Of a stretch of DNA of 64,000 nt, positions 41,926-51,467 are shown piece after piece. Position 1 is the first letter of the stretch. Each line of letters begins with the position of its first letter. The translations under genes and the position numbers were made by a program. This DNA comes from Synechococcus sp. MU1643. GTDB lineage: Bacteria; Cyanobacteriota; Cyanobacteriia; PCC-6307; Cyanobiaceae. The stretch is taken from contig NZ_VTKY01000001.1 in the NCBI RefSeq assembly GCF_020514095.1, positions 496,001 to 560,000 of the forward strand, written 5' to 3'. The notes below the pieces were generated by a model. The model made no database searches, had not been told where the DNA came from, and saw nothing but the letters and a program-made list of their open reading frames with translations.

Positions 41926-43028
41926 CTATTGTTTAATCAACCTCAGACTATTAAACTTATAAAGACGATTGGGAATCACCCTGACGTTCACGTCAAGATC
42001 CTTCAAGCCAAAGTCTTTAACTCGTCCCTGCATTTTCTGATAAAAGTCGTCCATAAACGATTGATTTAGAAAAACTTCGTGTGCATTCAAAACAAGATCA
42101 AGTCTTGCTTTGTTATTGACGACTATCACATTGCTGCACATCAGTCGAACCTTCGACCAAAATCTTGGGTTACTTTGGGCAATAGCTACACGTTTCAATT
42201 GGCCTGCCTTAAAGCGACCAAACACGGCATCCATCTCCTGCCGGACGCTGAAGTCATGCAAGGCCGATGACAGCGGAATGCTCAGCAAGCCGAGTAATCC
42301 AAGCCAAATCAAAAGATTGCGCCAACACCTGCGGATTGAACCGTAACGCTTCACCAAAAACACCACAAGGCTGGTGAAAGTGATTCCGATCAGGTTCGCC
42401 AGAAAGAGCAAAATGATCCCTCCGCGATCTCATTGGTGAGGCCCGCCACTGTTCCTCGCCCAAACACTGCCAACATTTCCGAGCCAAGGGTGATGCCGAT
42501 GCCGCTGACGCAAAGCGGTGGAACCAAGGCGACAGCAATCGCCACACCAGCGATTGAATTCGACAAGTGCTTGCGCGTCATCGAGAACGAACCGGCAACA
42601 GCCGCTGCAATGGCGATGCCGAGATCAATCAGATTCGGAGACGTGCGTCCGGTGATCTCCGACTGCACATGGCTGATGCCGAGCCCCCAACTGAGCAACG
42701 ATGCGGTTCCAATCACCGCCAACACGCCAAAGCCAACTGTGACGGCAGAACGTCGGATCAATTTCCCGTCACTGACCGCCAAGCCAAAGGCCAAGCTGAG
42801 GATGGGATCCATCAATGGGGCAACAATCATGGCCCCGATGACGACCGCTGTGCTGTTGGAGATCAGCCCGAGGGTGGCGATCACTGCAGAACTGATCAGA
42901 AGAATGAAGAAGCCAAGCGATGGGTTGGATGATGCGATCCGCGCTTCATAGAGCTCAGTGCGCGGAACGCGACTTTCAAGATGAACAGCCCACTGCCCTG
43001 AAAGGCTTTCCAGCAATTGCCTCAGCAC
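41926..43028 (-). pseudogene. DUF389 membrane protein, split by a frameshift
   Basis: The first frame (43028 to 42390) encodes 212 aa of a typical DUF389 protein (IGAMIVAPLMDPILSLAFGL, AIALVPPLCVSGIGITLGSE-type segments) and stops at an aberrant tail after NEIAEG. In the next frame the protein continues GIILLFLANLIGITFTSLVV and a soluble tail to 41926. Restoring one G in GGAGGGATC near 42418-42422 would join them. This is a one-base loss in a G run: either a pseudogene or a sequencing error. A GTG at 43028 is the likely start. Confidence 0.75.
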
Positions 43029-43114
43029 CTTGTGCGTCTCCAGGACTCACGTTCCTGAATTGTGCTCAGAGTTCTGAACAGCGCAGCAGACTGCACAACG
43101 ATCTCCACCAAACA

Positions 43115-43981
43115 ATGACGGGTGTACTGGCGGCCCTCGGAGCGGCCATGGCCTGGACGGGAGCCAGTGCGCTTTGGCGATCGCTATCGGGGCGGATGAC
43201 GGCGATCCGGCTCAATGCCATGAAAAACGGGCTGGCCAGCCTGCTGTTTCTGCCGGTTCTGCTCACACTTCCACATGACACCGAAATGCAGGTCGTTCTG
43301 CTGCTGTTGATCAGCGGCTTGATCGGCATTGCCTTCGGCGACAGCTTTTATCTCGGGGCGCTGCGGCGACTCGGCACCCGACGAACCCTCACTGTGGAAG
43401 CCAGCGGACCGGTGCTGGCCAGCATCGCTGGGGTGCTGGTGATGGGGGACAGCTTGGGAGTGAAGAACGGTCTAGGCGCGCTTTTGGTTTCAAGCGCCGT
43501 GGTTCTCATTGCTTTGCAGGCGAAAGAAACGAGCCAACGGGAGAAGGGGGCGATCGCTGCTGACCTCGGCCCCGGGCTGCTGTTGGCATTCGCCGCCGTG
43601 ATCTGTGGACTGAGCGGAGCCTTTCTGGCCCGTCATGTGCTGATCAGCAGCGACCTCACTCCCTTTCAGACGGCAGCCATCAGGCTGCTGGGCGGTTGGC
43701 TTGGTCTGATCCCCTTCCTCAACGGAATCTGGAGACAAGCCAGTCTGACGCGGCGGGAGCAATGGAAGCTTGTGATCGCCACCGTGATCGGAACCAACGG
43801 GGGCATCTTGTTGCAACAAGTAGTGTTGCAGAGTATGCCCGTTGGAGAAGGGGTGACGCTGATGGCCACGGCGCCAGTGATGGCTCTATTTGTGGGCCGA
43901 ATGGAAGGAGATCCAATTCAGCTCTCGGGCGTGGCTGCCGCAGTGCTGGCCTTGGCAGGTGTGGCCTGTACCAGCCTCTGA
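43115..43981 (+). CDS. DMT/EamA family transporter
   Basis: 288 aa from ATG 43115 with ten hydrophobic segments in two EamA repeats; the second begins around LLAFAAVICGLSGAFLARHV and both end near GV-rich loops. Such proteins export amino acids or other metabolites; the substrate is unknown. The C-terminus overlaps the convergent CobW gene by 64 bp. Confidence 0.8.
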   Translation: MTGVLAALGAAMAWTGASALWRSLSGRMTAIRLNAMKNGLASLLFLPVLLTLPHDTEMQVVLLLLISGLIGIAFGDSFYLGALRRLGTRRTLTVEASGPVLASIAGVLVMGDSLGVKNGLGALLVSSAVVLIALQAKETSQREKGAIAADLGPGLLLAFAAVICGLSGAFLARHVLISSDLTPFQTAAIRLLGGWLGLIPFLNGIWRQASLTRREQWKLVIATVIGTNGGILLQQVVLQSMPVGEGVTLMATAPVMALFVGRMEGDPIQLSGVAAAVLALAGVACTSL

Positions 43982-45054
43982 AGAGTGGATTCCACCGCCG
44001 AAGCGGCAGCCTTGTTCAAGGCCAACACCACCAGATCAGCACCACAGCCCTGATCGGGACGCCAGGCATGGCTGGGAGCTGCTTCAAACCAGCTGTTCAA
44101 CCGCGGACCCACCATCTGGATCTGCAACGGAACCGTTTTGCTGGGCAACCAGATACGCCCCTTGAGTCGCACCACCTGGTGATCGCTGACGAGGTTGGGC
44201 AACAGATGCTCGAGGGCCTGGCGGTCCAATGCCCCTTCGACGCGAACATTGCTGCCGACCATGTCGACATGGCTGTGGTCGTGATGGTCGTGATGGTCGT
44301 GGTCGTGATGGTCGTGGTCGTGATGGTCGTGGTCGTGATGGTCGTGATGGTCGTGGTCGTGCGTGGGCTTGTGCTCAAGACCCAACACAACAGATGTCTC
44401 CACCTGTCCCTGAGACACCGGGAGCAGAGCGGTTCCCGGACGGACTTTGCCCTTGATCCGCCCCTGCACCTCAGCCATCGCTGATGCATCAAGGCAATCA
44501 GCCCGGCTGATCAAGACCAGATCAGCGGCCTGGAGTTGATCCTCAAACAAGTCATCGATCGCTGTGAGGTGATCGATGCTGGGATCCTCGGCACGTTGCC
44601 GCTCCAGCGCCTCAGTATCAGCCACTGGGCTGCCCGCAGCCAAGGCTTCGCCATCCACCAGCGTCACCACACCATTCACATGCACACGGCTGCGGATGGC
44701 CGGCCAATCCAAGGCCTGGAGCAGAGGCCGTGGCAAGGCCAGACCGCTTGTCTCAACAACGATCCCATCCAACTGATCCGCCCGTTCCAGCAAGGTCTCC
44801 ATCGTCGGGAGGAAGTCATCCTGCACCGTGCAGCAGAGGCACCCGTTGTTCAGCTCGACCAGACGGCCATCAACATCCTCCTCGGGACAGAAGCCACAGC
44901 TGCGAATCAGATCACCATCAAGCCCAACGCTGCCGAATTCATTGACCATCACGGCCAATCGCTGGCCTCCGCGGGTGAGCAGATGGCGGAGGACCGTCGT
45001 TTTTCCTGCCCCGAGAAACCCGGTGATCACGGTCACCGGCAGACGCTTAGCCAT
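43918..45054 (-). CDS. CobW/COG0523 GTPase with His/Asp-rich region
   Basis: 378 aa. G1 VITGFLGAGKTTVLRHLL (about residues 9-26), the metal-binding LNNGCLCCTVQDD (CxCC), and ISRAD at G4. Residues about 230-266 are an almost pure His/Asp stretch (HDHDHHDHHDHDHHDHDHH pattern) that should bind zinc, nickel or cobalt. The family delivers metals to target proteins under limitation; cobalamin biosynthesis or zinc homeostasis both fit. The 3' end is convergent with the DMT transporter and the next gene upstream is the pentapeptide protein. Confidence 0.88.
   Translation of the reverse strand: MAKRLPVTVITGFLGAGKTTVLRHLLTRGGQRLAVMVNEFGSVGLDGDLIRSCGFCPEEDVDGRLVELNNGCLCCTVQDDFLPTMETLLERADQLDGIVVETSGLALPRPLLQALDWPAIRSRVHVNGVVTLVDGEALAAGSPVADTEALERQRAEDPSIDHLTAIDDLFEDQLQAADLVLISRADCLDASAMAEVQGRIKGKVRPGTALLPVSQGQVETSVVLGLEHKPTHDHDHHDHHDHDHHDHDHHDHDHHDHHDHSHVDMVGSNVRVEGALDRQALEHLLPNLVSDHQVVRLKGRIWLPSKTVPLQIQMVGPRLNSWFEAAPSHAWRPDQGCGADLVVLALNKAAASAVESTLQRLVQATPAKASTAAATPES
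44274..44364 (-). repeat. Codon-scale repeat encoding His/Asp
   Basis: Imperfect tandem repeats of GGTCGTGAT and GGTCGTGGTCGTGAT on the plus strand (ATC/GAC and CAT/GAC codons on the coding strand) make up the metal-binding loop of the CobW GTPase. Length could vary between strains by slippage, changing the loop. Confidence 0.8.
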
Positions 45055-45059
45055 GAGGA

Positions 45060-45569
45060 TTAAGGGCGGCAGCCCAGGCTCTCACGGGTTGAGACGCCAC
45101 TGATCGGGTTGGATCCATCCGCCCGAGCACAGAGAGCCCGCTGTTGGGGCAGATCGATCACAGCATTGGTGAAATCAGCACCGTCGATCTGCGCGTCCGT
45201 GAAACGGCTCTGCATCATCATCGCGTTGGTGAAGTTGGCCCCCCGCAGATCTGCGCCCTCGAAGTGGCTGGCAAAGCCAACAACATCGGAGAGATCGGCA
45301 TCACGAAGATCGGCCCCCTGCAGTTGGGAGGTGTTGATCACAGCTCCGCGCAGGTCAGTGCCGCTGAGATTCACTTCCCGCAAATCGGCCTTGAGAAACT
45401 CTTTTTCCTTGAGATCAAGACCGTGCATATCGGCGCTGATCTCCTGAACTGCGAATTGACCACGCAACTCGGGAGCGGTGATGGCCTGCACTGATTCAGC
45501 CCAGAAAACGGTGCTGATCGCCAGCGTGATCACCGCAAGCAGTGAGGCCAAACGTCGAAGGGCGCCCAT
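45060..45569 (-). CDS. Lumenal pentapeptide-repeat protein
   Basis: 169 aa from ATG 45569. A signal peptide ends near VQAITAPEL, so the mature protein is probably in the thylakoid lumen or periplasm. A-(D/N)-L-x-x repeats run through the middle (ADLREVNLSGTDLRGAVI, GADLRDADLSDVV, FEGADLRGANFTNAMM). Plant lumenal pentapeptide proteins are the nearest family. Two late Cys could form a disulfide. Function unknown; divergent from the phosphoribosyltransferase gene. Confidence 0.8.
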   Translation of the reverse strand: MGALRRLASLLAVITLAISTVFWAESVQAITAPELRGQFAVQEISADMHGLDLKEKEFLKADLREVNLSGTDLRGAVINTSQLQGADLRDADLSDVVGFASHFEGADLRGANFTNAMMMQSRFTDAQIDGADFTNAVIDLPQQRALCARADGSNPISGVSTRESLGCRP

Positions 45570-45624
45570 GAGACCGGTAATTTGAGCAATCACGTTATGG
45601 CAACTGTCAGCGGAGCGAGTCGAT

Positions 45625-46230
45625 ATGGCCATGAGCTTGCGGGTGGTAGTTCCACCCCATCCCCTAATCGGTCATTGGCTGACGATGTTGCGGCACCGGG
45701 AAACCCCTGCTGCCCTTTATGCCACCGCCCTGCAGGAGCTGGGCCGGTGGCTCACCTACGAAGCCCTGCGGGACTGGCTGCCCCATCGTCGGGACATGGT
45801 GCCCGGAATCGATGGAGACACCGAAGGCACCATCGTTGAGTCGTCGGTTCCGCTGATCGCCATTCCAGTGCTGCCAGCAGGCCTCGAGCTTTGGCAGGGG
45901 GGACGATCTGTCCTTCCCGATTCCTCCCTCAGCCTGGGGTCATGCCCAGAGGAAATCGAAGCCAATGCCGGGGTGATTCTGTTTGTTGATCAGATCAGCG
46001 ATGGCCAATCCACCCTCAAGCTTCTGCAGGAGCTCCAGACCAAAGGTGTGGATGGACGGCGGCTACGAATGATCACTGCCCTTTGTGCCAGTCCTGGACT
46101 AAAGCTTTTGGGTGAAGCGATTCCAGACCTAACGCTGCATACCGCCTGTATCGACGAAAGCCTGGGTGAGCAAGGCGAGATTTGTCCGGGAATCGGTGAC
46201 CCTGTGCGACGGCTGAACTTCAGATCTTGA
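45625..46230 (+). CDS. upp: Uracil phosphoribosyltransferase-like protein
   Basis: 201 aa. The Upp fold is seen at both ends: RVVVPPHPLIGHWLTMLRHR and, near the C-terminus, LTLHTACIDESLGEQG then CPGIGDPVRRLNF. The usual PRPP-binding loop (DPMLATGGS-type) is replaced by FVDQISDGQSTLKLLQELQT, so activity may be altered or lost. Upp salvages uracil to UMP. The start at ATG 45625 is preferred for the MAMSL opening; ATG 45631 is possible. Confidence 0.75.
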   Translation: MAMSLRVVVPPHPLIGHWLTMLRHRETPAALYATALQELGRWLTYEALRDWLPHRRDMVPGIDGDTEGTIVESSVPLIAIPVLPAGLELWQGGRSVLPDSSLSLGSCPEEIEANAGVILFVDQISDGQSTLKLLQELQTKGVDGRRLRMITALCASPGLKLLGEAIPDLTLHTACIDESLGEQGEICPGIGDPVRRLNFRS

Positions 46231-46266
46231 GGGCGTGACTAACCTTCGATCAGGTTGATTGCACCC

Positions 46267-46545
46267 ATGGCCCAGCAGCACGACACGGGCTCAGGCACCC
46301 TGGCAACTCTGGTCACCGGAGCAGTGCTCGGTGCTGCAGGCCTGGCTTGGTGGCTCCTCAATGAGGCTGACAGGCGTAGGCGTTACGGCGCGCAGACGTC
46401 GATGTTGCACGCACCGCGGATGCAGGACGGTTCGGAAGTACTGGACAGTTCACCCAACGGGCACCTCGAGGAACGGGTGGAAAAACTCAACGCAGAGATT
46501 GCCCGCGTTCGTGCCCAGCTCGAGGGTCTCGGAAGCGAAGGATGA
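46267..46545 (+). CDS. Small membrane-anchored protein with coiled coil (92 aa)
   Basis: A single membrane helix (TLATLVTGAVLGAAGLAWWL) is followed by a polar region and a heptad-like helix (LEERVEKLNAEIARVRAQLE). The start is ATG 46267. It lies between upp and ilvD in the same direction. No family recognised. Confidence 0.65.
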   Translation: MAQQHDTGSGTLATLVTGAVLGAAGLAWWLLNEADRRRRYGAQTSMLHAPRMQDGSEVLDSSPNGHLEERVEKLNAEIARVRAQLEGLGSEG

Positions 46546-46589
46546 GCGCTCGGTAGGTTGGCTTGATCGCCACTGGTCCGCTCCGTTCC

Positions 46590-48263
46590 ATGCTTCGCTC
46601 CGACGCCGTCACCAAGGGGATTCAGCGGTCTCCCAATCGCGCCATGTTGCGGGCCGTTGGCTTTGGAGACAGTGATTTCGGCAAGCCCATCCTGGGCATT
46701 GCCAACGGCTACAGCACCATCACTCCCTGCAATGTGGGGCTGAACGACTTGGCCATACGGGCTGAGGAAGCTGCCCGGCAGGCCGGAGGCATGCCACAGA
46801 TGTTCGGGACCATCACCGTGAGTGATGGAATTTCAATGGGCACCGAAGGGATGAAGTACTCCCTGGTGAGTCGTGAAGTGATTGCTGACGCCATCGAAAC
46901 GGCCTGCAACGGCCAGAGCATGGATGGGGTGCTGGCAGTCGGAGGCTGCGACAAAAACATGCCTGGCGCCATGCTGGCCATGGCAAGGATGAACATTCCT
47001 TCGGTGTTCGTCTACGGCGGCACGATCAAGCCGGGCAAGCTGGGTGGCTGTGATCTCACGGTGGTGAGCGCTTTTGAAGCGGTCGGCCAACTGACCAGCG
47101 GCAAGATCGACGAAGAGCAGCTCACCGCAGTTGAAAAAAATGCCTGCCCTGGGGCTGGCAGTTGCGGCGGCATGTTCACCGCTAACACCATGAGCGCCGC
47201 CATCGAAACGATGGGTCTCAGCCTTCCCTACAGCTCAACGATGGCTGCGGAGGACGGCGAAAAGGCCGATAGTGCCGCTCTCTCCGCTGAGGTGCTGGTG
47301 GAGGCCGTGAAAGCCAACATCCGCCCCCTGGATTTGCTGACCAAGGAAGCCTTTGAGAACGCCATCAGCGTGATCATGGCGGTGGGTGGCTCCACCAATG
47401 CGGTGCTGCACCTGCTGGCCATCGCCCGCACGGCCGGCGTCGAGCTGAGCATCGATGACTTCGAACGGATCCGTCAGAGGGTGCCTGTGATCTGTGACCT
47501 CAAGCCCAGTGGCCGCTATGTGACCGTTGATCTGCACAACGCCGGCGGCATTCCCCAGGTGATGAAGTTGCTGCTGGATGCCGGGTTGCTGCACGGCGAC
47601 TGCCGCACGGTTGAGGGCAAGACCCTGAAAGACTTGCTGGCAGACGTGCCGTCAGCCCCCGCCGCCGGGCAGGACGTGATCCGCCCCTTGAGCAACCCCC
47701 TTTACGCCAAAGGCCACCTCGCCATCCTCAAGGGCAACCTCGCTTGCGAAGGCAGCGTGGCCAAGATCAGCGGTGTGAAGACCCCGGTGCTCACAGGCCC
47801 GGCCAGGGTGTTCGAAAGCGAGGAAGACTGCCTTGCCGCCATCCTCGACAAAAAGATCAAGGCCGGGGATGTGGTGGTGGTCCGCAACGAGGGTCCCGTT
47901 GGTGGGCCGGGCATGCGGGAAATGCTGGCTCCCACATCAGCGATCGTGGGTCAAGGCCTTGGGGACAAGGTCGCCCTGATCACCGATGGTCGCTTCAGCG
48001 GTGGCACCTATGGCCTGGTGGTAGGTCACGTGGCCCCTGAAGCTGCTGTTGGTGGAACGATCGGCCTGGTTCAAGAGGGCGACAGCATCACCGTTGATGC
48101 CGACCAGTTGCTGCTCCAACTCAACGTGGATGAGGTGGAACTGGAGCGCCGCCGGGCGGGTTGGAGCAAGCCGGAACCGCGCTATCGCCATGGAATTCTC
48201 GGCAAATACGCACGGCTGGTTTCCAGCTCAAGCCGTGGTGCAACAACCGACCACGCCGATTGA
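46590..48263 (+). CDS. ilvD: Dihydroxy-acid dehydratase
   Basis: IlvD dehydrates dihydroxy acids in valine, leucine and isoleucine synthesis. 557 aa from ATG 46590. Signatures: [20 protein letters not shown] with an Fe-S Cys, [20 protein letters not shown] with another, and [19 protein letters not shown]. The start at 46590 ([20 protein letters not shown]) is the usual one; a further Met lies nine codons upstream. Confidence 0.96.
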   Translation: MLRSDAVTKGIQRSPNRAMLRAVGFGDSDFGKPILGIANGYSTITPCNVGLNDLAIRAEEAARQAGGMPQMFGTITVSDGISMGTEGMKYSLVSREVIADAIETACNGQSMDGVLAVGGCDKNMPGAMLAMARMNIPSVFVYGGTIKPGKLGGCDLTVVSAFEAVGQLTSGKIDEEQLTAVEKNACPGAGSCGGMFTANTMSAAIETMGLSLPYSSTMAAEDGEKADSAALSAEVLVEAVKANIRPLDLLTKEAFENAISVIMAVGGSTNAVLHLLAIARTAGVELSIDDFERIRQRVPVICDLKPSGRYVTVDLHNAGGIPQVMKLLLDAGLLHGDCRTVEGKTLKDLLADVPSAPAAGQDVIRPLSNPLYAKGHLAILKGNLACEGSVAKISGVKTPVLTGPARVFESEEDCLAAILDKKIKAGDVVVVRNEGPVGGPGMREMLAPTSAIVGQGLGDKVALITDGRFSGGTYGLVVGHVAPEAAVGGTIGLVQEGDSITVDADQLLLQLNVDEVELERRRAGWSKPEPRYRHGILGKYARLVSSSSRGATTDHAD

Positions 48264-48274
48264 GTTCGTCGCAG

Positions 48275-48643
48275 TCAAACAGCCGGTTGCACCAGTGCTC
48301 GTAAACGTCGACCCAATGCCTCGAGAACGGCGGCATCTTGTGGTGCCGCGCAACGCTGACCGGATCCACCATCCATCCAGACCGGATGGCGCCCGTGCCA
48401 GAGCATCGGGCGTTCCGGTTGGTCCCACCAGCTGAGCATCAGATTGATCTCGTTACCGCTCCGGTAGATCTCCAGTTCAAGGTCCTGCTCGGAGCAACGC
48501 TGGCCTTCGCCATCGCGGCATTCAATCCGCACGTGCAGATCGTCGATTTGTTCGGGAGCTGAAGGATCGATCAAAACAACCGCATGGTTCCTGGGCTTGA
48601 GGCAAACGTCAGCCGCCTTGGCAATCAACACCAGAAGGTCCAT
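48275..48643 (-). CDS. Hypothetical 122-aa protein
   Basis: A soluble, Arg/Leu-rich protein. The stretch EIYRSGNEINLMLSWWDQPE then PMLWHGRHPVWMDGGSGQRC stands out, but no family is recognised. It starts 4 nt after the stop of the CIA30-like gene, so it is probably part of the same transcript as pgl and gnd. Convergent with ilvD. Confidence 0.6.
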   Translation of the reverse strand: MDLLVLIAKAADVCLKPRNHAVVLIDPSAPEQIDDLHVRIECRDGEGQRCSEQDLELEIYRSGNEINLMLSWWDQPERPMLWHGRHPVWMDGGSGQRCAAPQDAAVLEALGRRLRALVQPAV

Positions 48644-48647
48644 GGGC

Positions 48648-49208
48648 TCAGGGCAAGGCGCGGATTGAGCGGATCAGCATCCGGATGGAGCCTGCGCGAA
48701 AACCCGGATTGAGATCCCCTGCATCACCAAATTTCGAGTGCAACACTTGAATGCGGGTGATGCCACTGGGATCGAAGCGCAGCGGTAAGCCAATGGGCTT
48801 GGCCCTCACGGTGGGTCGGAGGTCGTCGAAAGACACCACTAAAGGTGTCACGCCAGTGGGTTGGGTTGGAACATCCACCACCCAGCGGAGACCACCAGGA
48901 ATCAGTTCGGTGAGTCCCATGGCTCCATCCCGGCAACCGAGGGCAATCTTCAGTGTGCGTCCCTCGCCTTCAACATCCAGCCGAAGTGCCGAATAGGTCG
49001 ACAGGTCGAGCGCGGGCTGCAGGCGAGGGGAACGGCAACTCACGAACCCACCACCGGTTTCCACCAGGTCCCCCTCCAGCACGAGTCCATCGGGGTTCAC
49101 GCGACAACCGGCACGGGATCGGCCGCCCATGATCGTGTCGTTCAGGCTGGCCCAGTCAGCAAAGTCGCTGCCCTGGAAAAGAATCTGCTCAGAGGCCGGC
49201 GGCTGCAT
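48648..49208 (-). CDS. CIA30-like protein
   Basis: 186 aa from ATG 49208. The DWASLNDTIMGGRSRAGCRV start and GGGFVSCRSPRLQPALDLST segment match the CIA30 (complex I intermediate-associated protein 30) family, a beta-rich fold. In cyanobacteria such proteins are often annotated with NDH or photosystem links, but the role is unknown. Overlaps the pgl stop by 20 nt. Confidence 0.8.
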   Translation of the reverse strand: MQPPASEQILFQGSDFADWASLNDTIMGGRSRAGCRVNPDGLVLEGDLVETGGGFVSCRSPRLQPALDLSTYSALRLDVEGEGRTLKIALGCRDGAMGLTELIPGGLRWVVDVPTQPTGVTPLVVSFDDLRPTVRAKPIGLPLRFDPSGITRIQVLHSKFGDAGDLNPGFRAGSIRMLIRSIRALP

Positions 49209-49902
49209 CCTGATCGGCGAGGACCAGAACATCACTAGCAGGTTGAACCAGCCGAGCGGGGGTGCGATCGGGGGATTCGGAGGAATCCACCAGTCGCCTG
49301 AGGGCCTCCTGTTTTCCGGCCCCACTGACGAGGAAGATCACCTGACGGGCAGCACTGAGAACAGGAGCCGTCAAGGTGATTCGATCCAACCCTTTGCCAC
49401 GGCCAATGGTCGTCCAGCGATCCAGAACCGCAGGAGCCTCAGTACCGGGGAAAAGGGATGCGGTATGGCCGTCATCCCCCAGGCCCAGCAGCATCACATC
49501 GAACACCGGTGGTGCTCCTGAGCAAAGCTGAGAGATCTGGTCAGCAAAGGCCTGGGCACTGGCCTCAGGGCTTTCCAGTTCCACGGTGGGCACCGGGTGA
49601 AAGGCGGCCGAAGCTCCAGGCCCGGGGGAGAGCAGGGTGCGTCGCAACATGCCAGCGTTGCTGGACTCTTCGTCCGCAGAAACCCAGCGCTCGTCGCCCA
49701 AGACAACGTCCACCCGATCCCAGGGCAGCCGCTCCTGTCCGAGAAGGGAGTAGGCCCTGGCAGGCGTGCTTCCACCCGAGAGAGCGATCTGGCAGCGATC
49801 GCGTTGGTCCAGCGCCAGATCAATCTGAGCGGCAATCATTTCAGAGGCCTTGCGAGCGAGATCATGGGAATCTCTCGCCCGCTCGATGCGGTAGTTGGTC
49901 AT
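49189..49902 (-). CDS. pgl: 6-phosphogluconolactonase
   Basis: Hydrolyses 6-phosphogluconolactone in the oxidative pentose phosphate pathway. 237 aa. Signatures QIALSGGSTPARAYSLLGQE, DVVLGDERWVSADEESSN and MLLGLGDDGHTASLFPGTEA are all present. It is followed by gnd 11 nt upstream on the same strand, so the two enzymes that act one after the other are co-transcribed. Confidence 0.95.
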   Translation of the reverse strand: MTNYRIERARDSHDLARKASEMIAAQIDLALDQRDRCQIALSGGSTPARAYSLLGQERLPWDRVDVVLGDERWVSADEESSNAGMLRRTLLSPGPGASAAFHPVPTVELESPEASAQAFADQISQLCSGAPPVFDVMLLGLGDDGHTASLFPGTEAPAVLDRWTTIGRGKGLDRITLTAPVLSAARQVIFLVSGAGKQEALRRLVDSSESPDRTPARLVQPASDVLVLADQDAAAGL

Positions 49903-49913
49903 CGCTCAACCGC

Positions 49914-51332
49914 TCAGCTGAGCCATTCGGTGTGGAACGCGCCTTCCTTGTCCACCCGTTGGTAGGTATGGGAGCCAAAGCAGTCACGCATCGCCTGAAC
50001 CAGGTTCTGGGGAAGTCGACCGGAGCGGTAGCTGTTGATGTAGTCGAGGGTGCTGCTGAAGCAGGGAACGGGAATACCGGCCTCGGCGGCACCGGCCACC
50101 ACTTGAGCCAGCCCCGGCAGCCGTCGGTTGATCTGCTCAGCGAACCAGGGATCCACCATCAGGTTGGGCAGTTGGGGGTCAGCATCGAAAGCATCCTGAA
50201 TGCGCTTCAGCAGACGGGCCCGAATGATGCAACCACCCTTCCAGATCTGAGCGATCGATGGCATGTGGAGCTCATAATCAAGATCCTGGGAGGCGATGCG
50301 TAACAGTTCCATTCCCTGGGCGTAACTGGCGATGCAGCTCAGAACCGTGGCATCCATCAACGGAGCCATGGCGTTATCAGGCGTCCCCAGATCAAAGTCC
50401 TTGATGGCAGGACCTTTGAGGATCGATTCCGCCGCCATGCGCTGGGGCTTCATCGAGCTCATCACCCGTGCATTGAGGGAGGCATAGATCGTTGGCACAG
50501 AAGCGCCCATCTGCAGCGCCGTCACCACGGTCCAGAGTCCCGTGCCCTTTTGGCCAGCCTGGTCGGTGATTTTCTCCACCAGATCCGTGCCATCGACGGG
50601 GTCCTTGGTACGGAGACACACCTCGGTGATTTCCACCAGATACGACGACAACTCTTCGGTGGCGTTCCATTGACCGAGAACGTCGGCCATCTGCACACCA
50701 CTCATTCGCTTGACCCGCTTCATCAGGTCGTAGCCCTCTGCAAGGATCTGCTCGATGCCGTATTCGATCCCGTTGTGGACCGTTTTGACTAGGTGTCCTG
50801 ACCCTCCGGGACCGATGTAGGTCACACAAGGTCCGTCTTCGACCTGCGCCGCCATCTTGTTCACGAGGCTCTCGATAGCCTCGTAGGAGGTCTTGGTTCC
50901 TCCTGGCATCATGCTCGGCCCCTCCAGGGCACCTTTGGCCCCACCAGAAACACCCATACCGATAAAGCCGAAACTCTTGCTCTCGAGTTGGTTCACCCGA
51001 CGTTCGGTGTCGTGATAGTCGGAGTTGCCTCCATCAATGAGCAGATCACCTTCTTCGAGATAAGGAGAGAGCTGATCGACGACGGCATCGACGGCAGGCC
51101 CCGCCTTCACCATCATCAAAATCCGGCGGGGTCGTTCCAGCTTGCCAACGAAATCTTCGAGGTCAGTGGCGCCCTGAATATTCTTGTCCTTGCCACGCCC
51201 CTGGAGGAAGTCTTCAGTTTTGGCGTAAGTGCGGTTGTAAACAACGCTGGAAAAACCGTTGCGCTCCGCATTAAGGACGAGGTTCTCGCCCATCACGCCA
51301 AGACCAATTAGGCCGAAGTGAGACTTGGACAT
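49914..51332 (-). CDS. gnd: 6-phosphogluconate dehydrogenase
   Basis: Makes ribulose 5-phosphate and NADPH from 6-phosphogluconate. 472 aa. FGLIGLGVMGENLVLNAERN (NADP site), IGMGVSGGAKGALEGPSMMP, and VKTVHNGIEYGIEQILAEGY with the catalytic Lys. ATG 51332 chosen over an upstream start because MSKSHFGLIGLGVMG is the normal N-terminus. Probably in a run with pgl and, more loosely, glgC. Confidence 0.97.
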   Translation of the reverse strand: MSKSHFGLIGLGVMGENLVLNAERNGFSSVVYNRTYAKTEDFLQGRGKDKNIQGATDLEDFVGKLERPRRILMMVKAGPAVDAVVDQLSPYLEEGDLLIDGGNSDYHDTERRVNQLESKSFGFIGMGVSGGAKGALEGPSMMPGGTKTSYEAIESLVNKMAAQVEDGPCVTYIGPGGSGHLVKTVHNGIEYGIEQILAEGYDLMKRVKRMSGVQMADVLGQWNATEELSSYLVEITEVCLRTKDPVDGTDLVEKITDQAGQKGTGLWTVVTALQMGASVPTIYASLNARVMSSMKPQRMAAESILKGPAIKDFDLGTPDNAMAPLMDATVLSCIASYAQGMELLRIASQDLDYELHMPSIAQIWKGGCIIRARLLKRIQDAFDADPQLPNLMVDPWFAEQINRRLPGLAQVVAGAAEAGIPVPCFSSTLDYINSYRSGRLPQNLVQAMRDCFGSHTYQRVDKEGAFHTEWLS

Positions 51333-51467
51333 GGCCTGAAGGACCACTAACGACTGACTCAGTGTGTTGATCTCGGCTGGTCCTGACTGCAAATCAACCA
51401 ACAAATGTCAGGAATGAACCATAGGTTCAGGGAGACAGCGGCTCATTCCCACGAACGGTTTCAACTC

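Noticed and set aside
44229-44456. Arg/Asp/Gly-rich plus-strand frame over the His/Asp repeat
   Set aside because: It is the complement of the CobW metal loop; the repeat alone creates the open frame.
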